Assembly: GCA_943789365.1 (NCBI GenBank)
Contig: CALSTV010000001.1
Span: 1,860,001 to 1,924,000 of the forward strand
Direction of reading: 5' to 3'
DNA length: 64,000 nt
Source of the DNA: an uncultured Flavobacteriaceae bacterium
Lineage (GTDB): Bacteria > Bacteroidota > Bacteroidia > Flavobacteriales > Flavobacteriaceae
The notes under the pieces are model-generated. The model worked only from the letters and a program-made list of their open reading frames with translations, was not told the DNA's origin and did no database searches. The translations under genes and the position numbers were made by a program. This document shows, one piece after another, positions 45,201-53,859 of this stretch (the first letter of the stretch is position 1; every line of letters starts with the position of its first letter).

Positions 45201-46418
45201 TTAAAGACGCAATAGCCAAGACTTAGGGTTTTCTTTATGGGTGTCTCTCCAAATCTGGAATTTTAAGATGGTTTTGCCCGTGACCTTATCGCTATATATT
45301 TTACCGATACTTTGTTTTAAACGAACCTTGTCTCCTTTTTGAACCGAAATGGTTTCTAGATTGCTATACAAAGAAATATAATTTCCGTGTTGTATATACA
45401 CGGTTTTCACTCCGTTTGAACTCACTTGAATGGCGAGGACTGTTCCTTCAAAAATGGCTCTTGCCGTAGCTCCCTTGTTTGTGGCAATATGAATTCCATT
45501 ACTTTGTATGGTGATACCTCTTAGAGTTTTATGTGGGATTTTTCCAAAATTACGTACCACCAAAGCATTGGTTACCGGCCATGGTAGTTTGCCTTTGTTT
45601 TGTGCAAATTTTGTGGCCAAGACTTTAGCTTCTGGCGTCAGCACAAAACCTTTTGCTGTGCTTTTACTTTTCTTTTTAGATGCAGCAATGGCGTCGCGAA
45701 TAATTTTTTCTATTTGCTTGTCTATTTTGCGCTCCTCTTCTTGTTTCTTTTTAATCTCTGCTCGGTATTTCTTTTCCTGTGTTTTTACTTCAGCAACTAA
45801 TGCTTCCTGTTCTTTCTTTTCTATTTCAATAGTGGCCTGTACTTCTTTCTGTGTAGCGAGTAGGTTTTCTTTTTGGATTTTTTGCACCTGCAAATCACTG
45901 TTCAATATTTTTATCTTTTCCGTTTGTACTGCAATCGCTTCCCCTTGTTTTTTACGGTATTCTGTATACTGACTCATATACTGAAGTCGTTTGTATGCCT
46001 GCTGGAAGCTTTCTGCGGAAAGGATGAACATCATCCTACTTTGCATGGATTTACTTTTATAGGATTGGTAAACCATTGCGGCATAATCGTCTTTCAATAG
46101 TTGCAATTCTTTTTCAAGTGCATTAATCTTGTTTTTATTTTTAGTTATTTTTCCATTCAGCAAACGAGTTTCTTGATTTAAAACAGCAATAAGTTCTGCC
46201 TGAACTTTTATTTTTTTGTTTAGATCACTAATTTGAGAGAGTATATTTGTTTCTTCTTTTTTAGTGGCAAACAAAAGAGAATTTACCTTTTTAATCTCTT
46301 GTTGCAAACGCGCTCTTTTGGCTTCCAATGATTTTTGCGTAGGGTTTTGTCCGAAAGTAGTATTAGAAATACAAGTCAAAAACAGGAGAAGGAGTAGTTG
46401 TACTCCACGAGTTTTCAT
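45201..46418 (-). CDS. EnvC-like murein hydrolase activator (LytM/M23 domain)
   Basis: A 405-residue secreted protein. A signal peptide (about 1-24) precedes a long coiled coil (about 25-250, rich in Lys, Glu and Gln heptads). The C-terminal LytM-type domain is about 285-405 (IQSNGIHIATNKGATARAIFEG). The zinc-binding His and Asp of active M23 peptidases look altered (GIHIATNKG rather than GIDIAAPxG), as in EnvC-type activators that regulate amidases. The ATG at 46416-46418 begins at the signal peptide; an upstream ATG at 46448 would add ten residues. It follows the DUF4292 gene on the same strand. Confidence 0.87.
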   Translation of the reverse strand: MKTRGVQLLLLLFLTCISNTTFGQNPTQKSLEAKRARLQQEIKKVNSLLFATKKEETNILSQISDLNKKIKVQAELIAVLNQETRLLNGKITKNKNKINALEKELQLLKDDYAAMVYQSYKSKSMQSRMMFILSAESFQQAYKRLQYMSQYTEYRKKQGEAIAVQTEKIKILNSDLQVQKIQKENLLATQKEVQATIEIEKKEQEALVAEVKTQEKKYRAEIKKKQEEERKIDKQIEKIIRDAIAASKKKSKSTAKGFVLTPEAKVLATKFAQNKGKLPWPVTNALVVRNFGKIPHKTLRGITIQSNGIHIATNKGATARAIFEGTVLAIQVSSNGVKTVYIQHGNYISLYSNLETISVQKGDKVRLKQSIGKIYSDKVTGKTILKFQIWRDTHKENPKSWLLRL

Positions 46419-46450
46419 AGTTTTTGAGAAAAGAGGGAAATCAGACATTT

Positions 46451-47224
46451 TTATTTTTTTGAAATGTTTTTATAACCGCTTGGTATTTTATAGGGGAAAG
46501 ACAAGGGTTCATCGAGCCGAATGTTTTTATAAGAAATTGACAAGTTTGCATTGTTTTTGTTGTCTTTTACAACAATTTCCATACGACCTGGAATATTGGT
46601 TTTTTCCACTTCCTTAAAATCGGAATAATTGATTGCTAAAAAGCGTCCCTGATCATAGCTTCGAATTTCTTGTTTTTCTATTTTATAATTAATAGGATGT
46701 ATCCAAAGTAAAATATCCGCGATTCCGTTGGGCGTATTTGGGCTCAACAAATGTGCTAATTGGTCGATACTGGCTTCGTAATCTTTTGGGTTCAGTTTGT
46801 AGAGGGCATCACCTAGGATTAAGTTTTGTAACATGGTGAAATTGAGGTCGGCACCCAATATTTCATTGATTTTAGAAAAGTCCCCTTCGTAATAAGTCTT
46901 GGTCAATTTGGTATAATAACTCACTCTAGTTGGTGTGATTATAGCTTTTGCAACGGAAAAACCAAATACAGATCCGCTCATCCAAATAGTTTTATCTTTT
47001 TCAAGTCTCAAGGATACATTTAAGGTTTGCGATTGCCCCGATTTTTTAAAGCTTACCTTTAAATCGGTTGAGAGCGTCTTGTTTTTAAAATTGCTCTTTT
47101 CATGTCCCCTTACCACTTTCTTCGCAGAAAGGGCTTCAATATCAGAACGATCTGTAATTGGTTTTGAAGTGCCACAGGAAATAAGAATGAGTAGAATGGC
47201 TGTTGCAAAAATGCGAAATTTCAT
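46451..47224 (-). CDS. DUF4292 lipoprotein (LolA-like fold)
   Basis: A 257-residue lipoprotein with a lipobox ending in LLILISCGTS (Cys17). The body has alternating strands typical of DUF4292, a LolA/LolB-like lipid-binding fold found in Bacteroidota (RLEKDKTIWMSGSVFGFSVAKAIITPTRV). It is upstream of the EnvC-like gene by about 30 bases, a pairing that suggests an envelope-maintenance operon. In the pre-island chromosome tex probably lay just upstream. Function unknown. Confidence 0.82.
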   Translation of the reverse strand: MKFRIFATAILLILISCGTSKPITDRSDIEALSAKKVVRGHEKSNFKNKTLSTDLKVSFKKSGQSQTLNVSLRLEKDKTIWMSGSVFGFSVAKAIITPTRVSYYTKLTKTYYEGDFSKINEILGADLNFTMLQNLILGDALYKLNPKDYEASIDQLAHLLSPNTPNGIADILLWIHPINYKIEKQEIRSYDQGRFLAINYSDFKEVEKTNIPGRMEIVVKDNKNNANLSISYKNIRLDEPLSFPYKIPSGYKNISKK

Positions 47225-47319
47225 AGAATGAGGTATTCAAATTTTGAGTTTGCAAGATACGTTTTTTAGAGCGTTATAGAATTTAAGTTTCGTTAATTTT
47301 TGAACCTTTATGTTTCTCG

Positions 47320-47363
47320 AAAATTCATAGCCAATTGAATGCGTTTTCGTTGTAGGTCTACTT
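47320..47363. repeat. 44-bp direct repeat, outer copy (tex 3'-end remnant)
   Basis: Identical over 44 bases to 57831-57874 inside tex. Read on the minus strand it encodes the tex C-terminal VDLQRKRIQLAMNF, and the bases beyond the repeat continue in frame as Arg-Glu-Thr-stop (TAA at 47309-47311). It is thus a detached alternative tex end placed between the exporter gene and the DUF4292 gene. Confidence 0.95.
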
Positions 47364-47383
47364 TATTTAAAAAAGGAATTGAG

Positions 47384-49540
47384 CTAATAAAGACCTTGCT
47401 GTTTCCAAAGTTTCTTATACAATTCGCTGTTTTTTAGAAGTTCCGGGTGATTTCCTTGTTCAGTGACTTTCCCTTTATCTAAAACGAAAATTTTGTCGGC
47501 GTTTTTTACAGTACTCAATCGATGGGCAATAACCAAAATTGTTTTTCCTTCTGAAACAAGTCTTTGCACCGCCTTTTGAACAAAAGTCTTAGAAACAGTA
47601 TCCAATGAAGAAGTTGCTTCATCAAAAATAAGGATTTCAGGATTTTTGTACAAGGCTCTTGCAATGGCTATACGTTGTTTTTGTCCCCCGGAAAGCATGG
47701 CTCCATTTTCTCCGATTGGTGTTTCAAAACCGTTCGGTAGTTGTTCAATAAGATCTAAAAACCCTAGTTCTTTTGTAAGTTCAAGAACTCTCTTTAAATC
47801 ACATTTATATTCACCGACTGCAATATTTTCAAGGATATTACCAGAAAATAATTCAATGTTTTGTGGTACAGCCGCTACCAAATTTCTGAGACTTTTATTG
47901 TTGATGTATTTGATGTCATTTTTTTTGATACTAATACGACCCGAGTTGATTGTATATAAGTTTTGTAATAAGGACGCTAAAGTGCTTTTGCCTGAGCCAC
48001 TTTCACCTACAATTGCAGAAACTTTACCTTTTTGAAAAGTGATATTAAAATCCGTAAAGATGTCGGTACGTGTTCCATATGAAAAAGAGACATTTTTAAA
48101 ATTAATGTCTCCAATCATATCTTTTGTTAATTCCATTTTTTCACTGATTTCTTCCCGTTCTAAGTCCATAATTTCAAAAAGACGATCTGCGGCAATCAAT
48201 GCATTTTGCATAGATTTATTGGTTTCTATTAGTTGTGCTACAGGCCCGGTAAAATAGCCTATCAATGCATAGAAGGACATGAGTTCTCCGGGGGTTATTT
48301 CATTTTCAAGTACGTAATATGCTCCGGTCCACATTAATATTATAGTAAACAGCATTGCTAAAAAACCTGTTGAGGAATTGGCAAATATATCGTTGAGCGC
48401 GGAAGAAAATACGGTGTTCAGTAATTTTACAAATCGATTTTCTGTTTTAGTATTGGCGTATTCCTCTATTCCGAATTGCTTGATTGTTTTCATGGAGTTT
48501 AATGATTCAACCAATTGACTTTCAAGATTGGCAGCATTTTCCATTAGTTTGCGTTCGTTCTTTTTGTTCAATCGATTTACTATTGTGTAAATGACTATAT
48601 ATATTGGGATTACAGCCAAGATTATTAAGGCTAGTTTCCAGAAATAGGTAAACATTAGGGTAAAAGAAAAAACTACGATAAATGTGTTGACAACAACGTT
48701 GATAGCAACGTCATTAATAAAAGCCCGAATTTTTACAGCATCATTAATTCTTGAAGTTATCTCCCCAATTTGCATGGTGTCAAAAAATCGCTGAGGTAAT
48801 GTCAACAAATGTTTGTAATACCCTAAAATTAATTTGGCATCCATCAATTGGCCTGTTCGTAAAATAAGAAGGCTTTTATAGGATCCTATGAATGTTTGCA
48901 ATACAAGGATTAATAACATTGTAATGCTTAAAAGGTTTAACAATTTAGTGTTTCCACCTACCAATACGTAATCTGTTATTTTTTCAATGTATATTGAAGT
49001 TGATAAGCCTAGTAGTGTGTAAATAACAGCGCCAAATAGAGCTTGTATAAGCACTTTTTTATGCGGAAGTAGTAATTCTTTGAACCGTGTAACAATCGCA
49101 ATTTTTTTGTTTTCAGGTCTGAAGTTTTGAGAAGGTACCAGCAATACAATAACCCCTGACCATATTTTCAGAAAATCTTCTAAGACATATTTCACAATCT
49201 CTCCAATTGCAGGGTCCATTATTTCAATGGTTGTAGTATTCACTTTATATATAACCACAAAATGATGTAATGGATTTTGTTGATCACCCATAATGACATG
49301 GGCAATTGCCGGAAGTGGAATTAGGGATAGGGATTCACTACTACCTTTCACGCCTTTGGCATTGAAACTCATTTTTTCGGCGGCATTTAATAGTCCCAAA
49401 ACATTAGTTCCTCTTTTGTCTGTGGATGCATATTGCCGAATTTTGGCGATGGGAACACCTAATTTAAAGTGTGCCGCAACCGATGCCAGACATGCCGCCC
49501 CACAGTCTCGAATATCATGTTGTTTGATTTTAATCTTCAC
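47384..49540 (-). CDS. C39-peptidase-containing ABC transporter (leader-cleaving exporter)
   Basis: A 718-residue inner-membrane transporter that cuts double-glycine leaders and exports the mature peptide. The C39 protease domain (about 1-125) has Cys13 in RDCGAACLAS, His93 in PLHHFVVI and Asp109 in IMDPAIG, a complete catalytic set. Six helices span about 165-430. The nucleotide-binding domain (about 475-718) has VGESGSGKST, LSGGQKQRIAIARAL and ILIFDEATSSLD. It is last in the island operon, 7 bases after the HlyD gene. Its likely substrates are the two short peptides encoded at 54797 and 57035. Confidence 0.95.
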   Translation of the reverse strand: MKIKIKQHDIRDCGAACLASVAAHFKLGVPIAKIRQYASTDKRGTNVLGLLNAAEKMSFNAKGVKGSSESLSLIPLPAIAHVIMGDQQNPLHHFVVIYKVNTTTIEIMDPAIGEIVKYVLEDFLKIWSGVIVLLVPSQNFRPENKKIAIVTRFKELLLPHKKVLIQALFGAVIYTLLGLSTSIYIEKITDYVLVGGNTKLLNLLSITMLLILVLQTFIGSYKSLLILRTGQLMDAKLILGYYKHLLTLPQRFFDTMQIGEITSRINDAVKIRAFINDVAINVVVNTFIVVFSFTLMFTYFWKLALIILAVIPIYIVIYTIVNRLNKKNERKLMENAANLESQLVESLNSMKTIKQFGIEEYANTKTENRFVKLLNTVFSSALNDIFANSSTGFLAMLFTIILMWTGAYYVLENEITPGELMSFYALIGYFTGPVAQLIETNKSMQNALIAADRLFEIMDLEREEISEKMELTKDMIGDINFKNVSFSYGTRTDIFTDFNITFQKGKVSAIVGESGSGKSTLASLLQNLYTINSGRISIKKNDIKYINNKSLRNLVAAVPQNIELFSGNILENIAVGEYKCDLKRVLELTKELGFLDLIEQLPNGFETPIGENGAMLSGGQKQRIAIARALYKNPEILIFDEATSSLDTVSKTFVQKAVQRLVSEGKTILVIAHRLSTVKNADKIFVLDKGKVTEQGNHPELLKNSELYKKLWKQQGLY

Positions 49541-49547
49541 AGCGTTG

Positions 49548-50705
49548 CTATTGATTAACTAAAGTTATTTCTTCGTTCAATAATTTGGGGTTAAGCCAAT
49601 CATCTACTTTGTCAAATAATAAATTCCAGAGACTTCGTTCAGTTAACGAGAACCTTGCTGTACAAGTCATTCCTTTTTTTAATTGGGCTTTAAACCCTTT
49701 TTTTAATAGGAGTTCATGGGTTTTCAATTTGCATCGTACTTTGAAGTAGTTCTGCGATCCGTTAATTGTTATATTTCTGTCAATTTCATGGACAATTGCG
49801 TTTCCAAATCCCCATTGATTGTAATTGAATGCATCTAGTTGCAATTTTACCGGCTGACCTGTTTTTATAAATCCAATATCTTTTGGTTGTATATAGCATT
49901 CTACAATTATTTCATCATCTGGTGAAATTTCTCCAATGGTTTCATTGGTCTTAAGGTAGACTCCCTGTTTTACGCCCGAATAGTTTATTATCGTTCCGGA
50001 GATGGGGGCTCTGATTGTGTAATTTTTCTTTTTCTCCATAAGTTGAGCAATTTCACCTTCTTGATTCTTAATTTGTTCTTCTATCTCCTCTTTTTTAGAG
50101 TGCCATGAACTGACTGTTTTATTTTTGTAGGTAGCAATTGTTTTGTTCGAAACTTCAAGCTCATATCTTGCCTTTTCATAATCAGATTTGGAGATGACGT
50201 CTTCCTTATAGCCTTTTTCGAATCGTTTGTAATTGTATTCAAGCTGGTTTCTTTGAGTTTCCAGCTCCTGGATTTTTTCTAAAAAATGTATTTTCTCTTT
50301 AATATATAGGTCTGTCTTCAATAGTTCGTATTTTTCTTCGCAGAGCAAGGATAGGTCGTTATGCTGTTCGATTAGGTTGATTAGTGTTTTTTCTTTTGTT
50401 TGGGCTTCGATAGATTCTATTGTGGAATCGATTTTCAATAACAGTTCTCCTTTTTGAACAATTAGGTTGTTTTTTAAATTGACATGGCTTACTTTTCCTT
50501 GTACTAAAGAGGAGATAATTACATTTTCTTTTTGAGATCTTAACATGCCCCGTGCCTGACTATCAACAGTTATGTTAATAAAGGGCAAAGCAGCAAAACA
50601 TATTACAATAACGGCTAGCACAATTAGGTATATTAAATTTGATGATTTGTTGTGTTTGTAATCTAAAGTTAAAACGCTGTTTTTTATGTCTTCTGAGTAA
50701 TTCAT
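49548..50705 (-). CDS. HlyD-family membrane fusion protein
   Basis: A 385-residue periplasmic adaptor linking the ABC exporter to TolC. One transmembrane helix is at about 25-48 (LIYLIVLAVIVICFAALPFI). A lipoyl/barrel-sandwich hybrid is split by a long coiled coil (about 100-220), and beta-barrel segments (TIRAPISGTIINYSGVKQGVYL) follow. It sits between the TolC and C39 ABC genes with gaps of 6-7 bases, forming a type I secretion unit. Confidence 0.92.
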   Translation of the reverse strand: MNYSEDIKNSVLTLDYKHNKSSNLIYLIVLAVIVICFAALPFINITVDSQARGMLRSQKENVIISSLVQGKVSHVNLKNNLIVQKGELLLKIDSTIESIEAQTKEKTLINLIEQHNDLSLLCEEKYELLKTDLYIKEKIHFLEKIQELETQRNQLEYNYKRFEKGYKEDVISKSDYEKARYELEVSNKTIATYKNKTVSSWHSKKEEIEEQIKNQEGEIAQLMEKKKNYTIRAPISGTIINYSGVKQGVYLKTNETIGEISPDDEIIVECYIQPKDIGFIKTGQPVKLQLDAFNYNQWGFGNAIVHEIDRNITINGSQNYFKVRCKLKTHELLLKKGFKAQLKKGMTCTARFSLTERSLWNLLFDKVDDWLNPKLLNEEITLVNQ

Positions 50706-50711
50706 CTGTAC

Positions 50712-52049
50712 CTAATTAGTAAACGGAATGTTTTCGTTTTTTGATTCGACAATGTAACTTTCAATTATTTTTTGCTTATAAAGTAGTTCGTATTTGATTT
50801 GGGTCTTTTTTAGTTGTGAAAAGACATACTCGTTTTTCTTTCCGGTAAACTCAAAGGTGTTTATTTCTCCTATTTCATAAAGTTTTGCTGAGAATTGATA
50901 AACCTCTTTAGTTTGCTTTTCTGTTTTTGTTGCTGCCGCATAATTTTGTTTAGCAGCCATGATATCAAAGTATAAGGTTTCTACTGTGTTTGTGATGTCT
51001 TGCTTTTCCTGAGCCAATTTTATTTTTTGAAGTTCTCTTTTTAATTTCGACTGGTGGATTTTGGTTTTGGTGTTTCCTTGATTGAAAACAGGAATTTGCA
51101 AACCGACACTTCCGTATTGATAAAGATTGTTGCGAAATTGTTCGTTAAAAGACAGGTTTTGGTTGTCAAAAATTTGTTGAGCAGATGTTCCTAAACTATA
51201 ATCGAAGGTAATTTTTGGAAAATATTGGGTTTTGTAATTTGCAATTTCGTTTTCTGAAAGTTTTACCTTTTGTTTTGCTATTTCAACACTTATGCTGTTA
51301 GATAGAGCAAGTGAAATAAGCTCCTCTAGATTTATTTCTTTTTTTAGAGTTTCATTTGAGTTGTCAATGATTTCAAAATGTTGCTTGTCAGGAACTTGAA
51401 GTAAAACAGCCAACTCAAACAAGGCTCTTTTATAGTTGATTTTTTCAGTTTGGTATGTTTGCCAATCTTGTATCCAATTGGATTTTTCTTCACTTAGCTC
51501 ATTTTTGGCAATGTTTCCTAATTCGAAAAGTTTCTCTTTACTTTTTATAAATTTTTCTCGGTTGGCGAAAATGTTTTTTGCAAGCTGTAGTCGCTCTTTT
51601 GCAATTAAAACAGAGTAGTACTTTGCAATAATTTCCAACTTCAATTCAAACTTATTTTGTTGGGCAGTTAACAGCGTAGTTTTTAATTTAATTTCCTGAT
51701 TTTGGATGTTGATTTTTTGAGCGTTGTTGTTCCACAGTGTGACAGATGCATTGATTCTTGCATCATTTCTGTAACTTCTTATTTCTTTGTACTGTCCGAT
51801 AAATTCTCCTGAAAACATCTGTTGGAATCCATAGGAAAGACTATTGTTGAGTGTCGCGGATAATACGGGCAGCCTTTTGTTTTTTTGAAATTTCAATTCC
51901 TTTGCTTGAATTTGATGTTGGAAGTTCGCTTCCATTATTTGTAGGTTGTTGAGAAAGGCAAATGAAATACAATCATCTAAGGTCCATTTTTCTTGGGAAA
52001 ACAAGTTAAGGCTCAGAAATAGGAACAGTTTGTTTATTAAAAAATTCAT
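50712..52049 (-). CDS. TolC-family outer-membrane efflux protein
   Basis: A 445-residue outer-membrane channel. A signal peptide (about 1-19) is followed by two TolC repeats of long amphipathic helices with short barrel strands. NLQIMEANFQHQIQAKELKF is the typical first helix and FDYSLGTSAQ marks the second half. It completes the exporter with the HlyD and C39 ABC genes downstream. The upstream 32-residue membrane protein gene ends 36 bases before it. Confidence 0.92.
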   Translation of the reverse strand: MNFLINKLFLFLSLNLFSQEKWTLDDCISFAFLNNLQIMEANFQHQIQAKELKFQKNKRLPVLSATLNNSLSYGFQQMFSGEFIGQYKEIRSYRNDARINASVTLWNNNAQKINIQNQEIKLKTTLLTAQQNKFELKLEIIAKYYSVLIAKERLQLAKNIFANREKFIKSKEKLFELGNIAKNELSEEKSNWIQDWQTYQTEKINYKRALFELAVLLQVPDKQHFEIIDNSNETLKKEINLEELISLALSNSISVEIAKQKVKLSENEIANYKTQYFPKITFDYSLGTSAQQIFDNQNLSFNEQFRNNLYQYGSVGLQIPVFNQGNTKTKIHQSKLKRELQKIKLAQEKQDITNTVETLYFDIMAAKQNYAAATKTEKQTKEVYQFSAKLYEIGEINTFEFTGKKNEYVFSQLKKTQIKYELLYKQKIIESYIVESKNENIPFTN

Positions 52050-52084
52050 AGCTTAAATTTTTATTATTCAATTGACGGCTATTT

Positions 52085-52183
52085 TCACCGGAATAAGGCA
52101 TAACCAATGAGAATTCCTATTAAAAAAAGAAGGATGAGTTCTATTGAAACGTTTTGAGTGAATGGATTCTTTTTCTTGTTCAT
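52085..52183 (-). CDS. 32-residue single-helix membrane protein
   Basis: The minus-strand ATG at 52181-52183 overlaps the stop of the upstream 135-residue gene in the arrangement ATGA, and the frame stops at 52085-52087. The product has a basic start, MNKKKNPFTQ, and one hydrophobic helix (IELILLFLIGILIGYALF), predicting an inner-membrane peptide with its N-terminus inside. The coupling and position inside the exporter operon argue it is a real gene. A role as immunity peptide or exporter accessory subunit is possible, but nothing shows it directly. Confidence 0.75.
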   Translation of the reverse strand: MNKKKNPFTQNVSIELILLFLIGILIGYALFR

Positions 52184-52587
52184 GATGTCAATAAATTTAA
52201 TTCGAGGTTGATTTGAGTGAGTTTGTTTTGCGTTTCAAAAGAATATTCTTTTGATTCATTTAAATAGTATTCAAACAACGATTTAGATGCATTAAGGATT
52301 TTTATTTTTGTAGCAATATCAGTTTGTAGTTCCGCGTCCAGAAATAATAGTTCCGCAACAATGTGAATTTTTTTTAAAGAGCCATTCTCTTCTAATTGAA
52401 TGAATGTAACCAGCTCATCTTTAGTGCCGGTTCTAAAAAACTGTGCATCTATTCCTAAAAGCGCGTAGCTATCGGTAAGCTGTTGCTTGGCTTTTTCTGT
52501 TTCATTGGTGTCAATATTATTTGCGATCCTTTGAATGGCATCAAATAACTGTTGTATCAATCGGATGAAATAATCTTTTTCAATCAT
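52180..52587 (-). CDS. Hypothetical 135-residue helical protein
   Basis: No family recognised. The protein is soluble, acidic and predicted all-helical (FIRLIQQLFDAIQRIANNID, AELLFLDAELQTDIATKIKI), with no signal peptide, cysteine or obvious catalytic motif. Its start overlaps the DUF3267 gene by 8 bases and its stop overlaps the small membrane-protein gene by 3, so it is made stoichiometrically with both. An immunity or chaperone-like role in the peptide system is a guess from context. Confidence 0.8.
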   Translation of the reverse strand: MIEKDYFIRLIQQLFDAIQRIANNIDTNETEKAKQQLTDSYALLGIDAQFFRTGTKDELVTFIQLEENGSLKKIHIVAELLFLDAELQTDIATKIKILNASKSLFEYYLNESKEYSFETQNKLTQINLELNLLTS

Positions 52588-53128
52588 GATTTTCTTTTTT
52601 ATCTATTATATAAAATCCACATTCTGTAGGATGGTCTAAAAGCAGTTTGTTTTTTGGAATCTTTAAACTCAATAAGTAAATGATAATGTCTCCTCCGGCA
52701 GAAAACAACATAAAAGCGCCAAAAAAAAACGTAAAAAATTTGCCAAATACCATTCCAGCTATCATTGGTACTAAACCCAATATTATACCTGGCATTAATA
52801 ACGCAATTCTGTACTGAAAAACTAGTAATGGTTTTCTACAATGTGCATAGGGTGTGAGTTTTCTCCATAAAATTCCAATTTTCACGTCACACCAGCCGTT
52901 TTCAGAAAATGCGGCAAAGAATATTGCATGAATTAACTCATGAATAAAAATTGAAAACAAGGCAAGTAAGACTAAATAGAATAATCTTAAAGGAGAGTCA
53001 ATATAGGCATCAAAATTTGGGAATTTCCAAATATAAAAATAGGCTATAAAAAAAATAGATAATACTGGCAGAAAAAGTAATCCTAATAGATTTACTTTTG
53101 TTATTTCTATCGTTCTCTTATCTTTCAT
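52580..53128 (-). CDS. DUF3267 zincin-like membrane protein
   Basis: A 182-residue protein with four or five helices. The motif HELIHAIFFAAF (HExxH, about residue 65) and a later SAGGDIIIYLLSL segment match the DUF3267 family, described as putative membrane-embedded zinc metallopeptidases. The location in a peptide-secretion island suggests processing of a peptide, signal or immunity factor. The upstream 71-base region is a duplicated module also found before the first peptide gene. Activity is inferred from the motif only. Confidence 0.85.
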   Translation of the reverse strand: MKDKRTIEITKVNLLGLLFLPVLSIFFIAYFYIWKFPNFDAYIDSPLRLFYLVLLALFSIFIHELIHAIFFAAFSENGWCDVKIGILWRKLTPYAHCRKPLLVFQYRIALLMPGIILGLVPMIAGMVFGKFFTFFFGAFMLFSAGGDIIIYLLSLKIPKNKLLLDHPTECGFYIIDKKENHD

Positions 53129-53143
53129 TTTTTCTAGTTTGAA

Positions 53144-53213
53144 ATAAAATTATTGTTTTGAATTTTCGAAACAATTATCGACAAATCATTCACTCTGAGT
53201 TTTATACAATTTT
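53144..53213. repeat. Duplicated intergenic module, copy 1
   Basis: Two blocks shared with 55064-55167: 53144-53167 (22 of 24 identical) and 53171-53213 (41 of 43 identical), separated here by 3 bases against 37 in the other copy. It lies between the ABC ATPase stop and the DUF3267 start, so it may carry a promoter or RNA signal for the DUF3267 group. Confidence 0.85.
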
Positions 53214-53859
53214 ATTTTTCATCCATTTTAAATAAAATACGTTCAATTTCATCAAATTCTGTTTTTTTAAACTCTTTGAGCTTTGTGTCTTGAATAAGGA
53301 GAATTGATTCACAAATACTATATAGAGAATCCAAAATGTGAGAAGAAATAATGACAATGCCATTTTTTACTTTTTCTTTCAGGTAATTTGTCAACCTATA
53401 GTTCGATTCAATATCTAAACCATTGAACGGTTCGTCTAAAAGATATATTTGAAAATCCTTTTGGAAGATGGCATTCAAGTATATTTTTTTTTTCATTCCT
53501 GTGGAAAATTCCTTTATCAATTTGTTTTGAGGGATTTCAAATAAATCCTTTTCATCGGTTTTTTCGATTTCCAATAATTCTGCATAAAATTCCTTGAACT
53601 CAGAAGAGGTCAATTCACCATAAACATGAGGTTCTGTAGGGCACCAAGCAACTTCACTTATATTTAGTTTGTGACCCTTAAATTCGGTATTACCTTTGTA
53701 TTTCACCAATCCTAAAATGCACTTAAAAAAAGTTGTTTTCCCTTGGCCGTTTTTACCCACAAGGCCATAGAGACTTCCTTTTTCAAAGGGATATTCTATG
53801 TTTTTGATAACGGTTTGTTGTCCATATTTTTGTTCTTCAATTCTAAGGTTTAAAGTCAT
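53212..53859 (-). CDS. ABC transporter ATP-binding protein
   Basis: A 215-residue ATPase with Walker A VGKNGQGKTTFF (about residue 35), signature FSTGMKKKIYLNA and Walker B IYLLDEPFNGLD, followed by the H-loop VIISSHILD. It resembles the BcrA/SkfE-type ATPases of bacteriocin immunity or export systems. It overlaps the permease gene by four bases and would power it. The pair is separate from the C39 exporter, so it probably has a different job, such as self-protection. Confidence 0.9.
   Translation of the reverse strand: MTLNLRIEEQKYGQQTVIKNIEYPFEKGSLYGLVGKNGQGKTTFFKCILGLVKYKGNTEFKGHKLNISEVAWCPTEPHVYGELTSSEFKEFYAELLEIEKTDEKDLFEIPQNKLIKEFSTGMKKKIYLNAIFQKDFQIYLLDEPFNGLDIESNYRLTNYLKEKVKNGIVIISSHILDSLYSICESILLIQDTKLKEFKKTEFDEIERILFKMDEK

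Noticed and set aside
45508-45972. 154-codon plus-strand frame opposite the EnvC-like gene
   Set aside because: It mirrors the Lys/Glu-rich coiled coil and gives a Phe/Ser/Cys-rich translation typical of a shadow frame.
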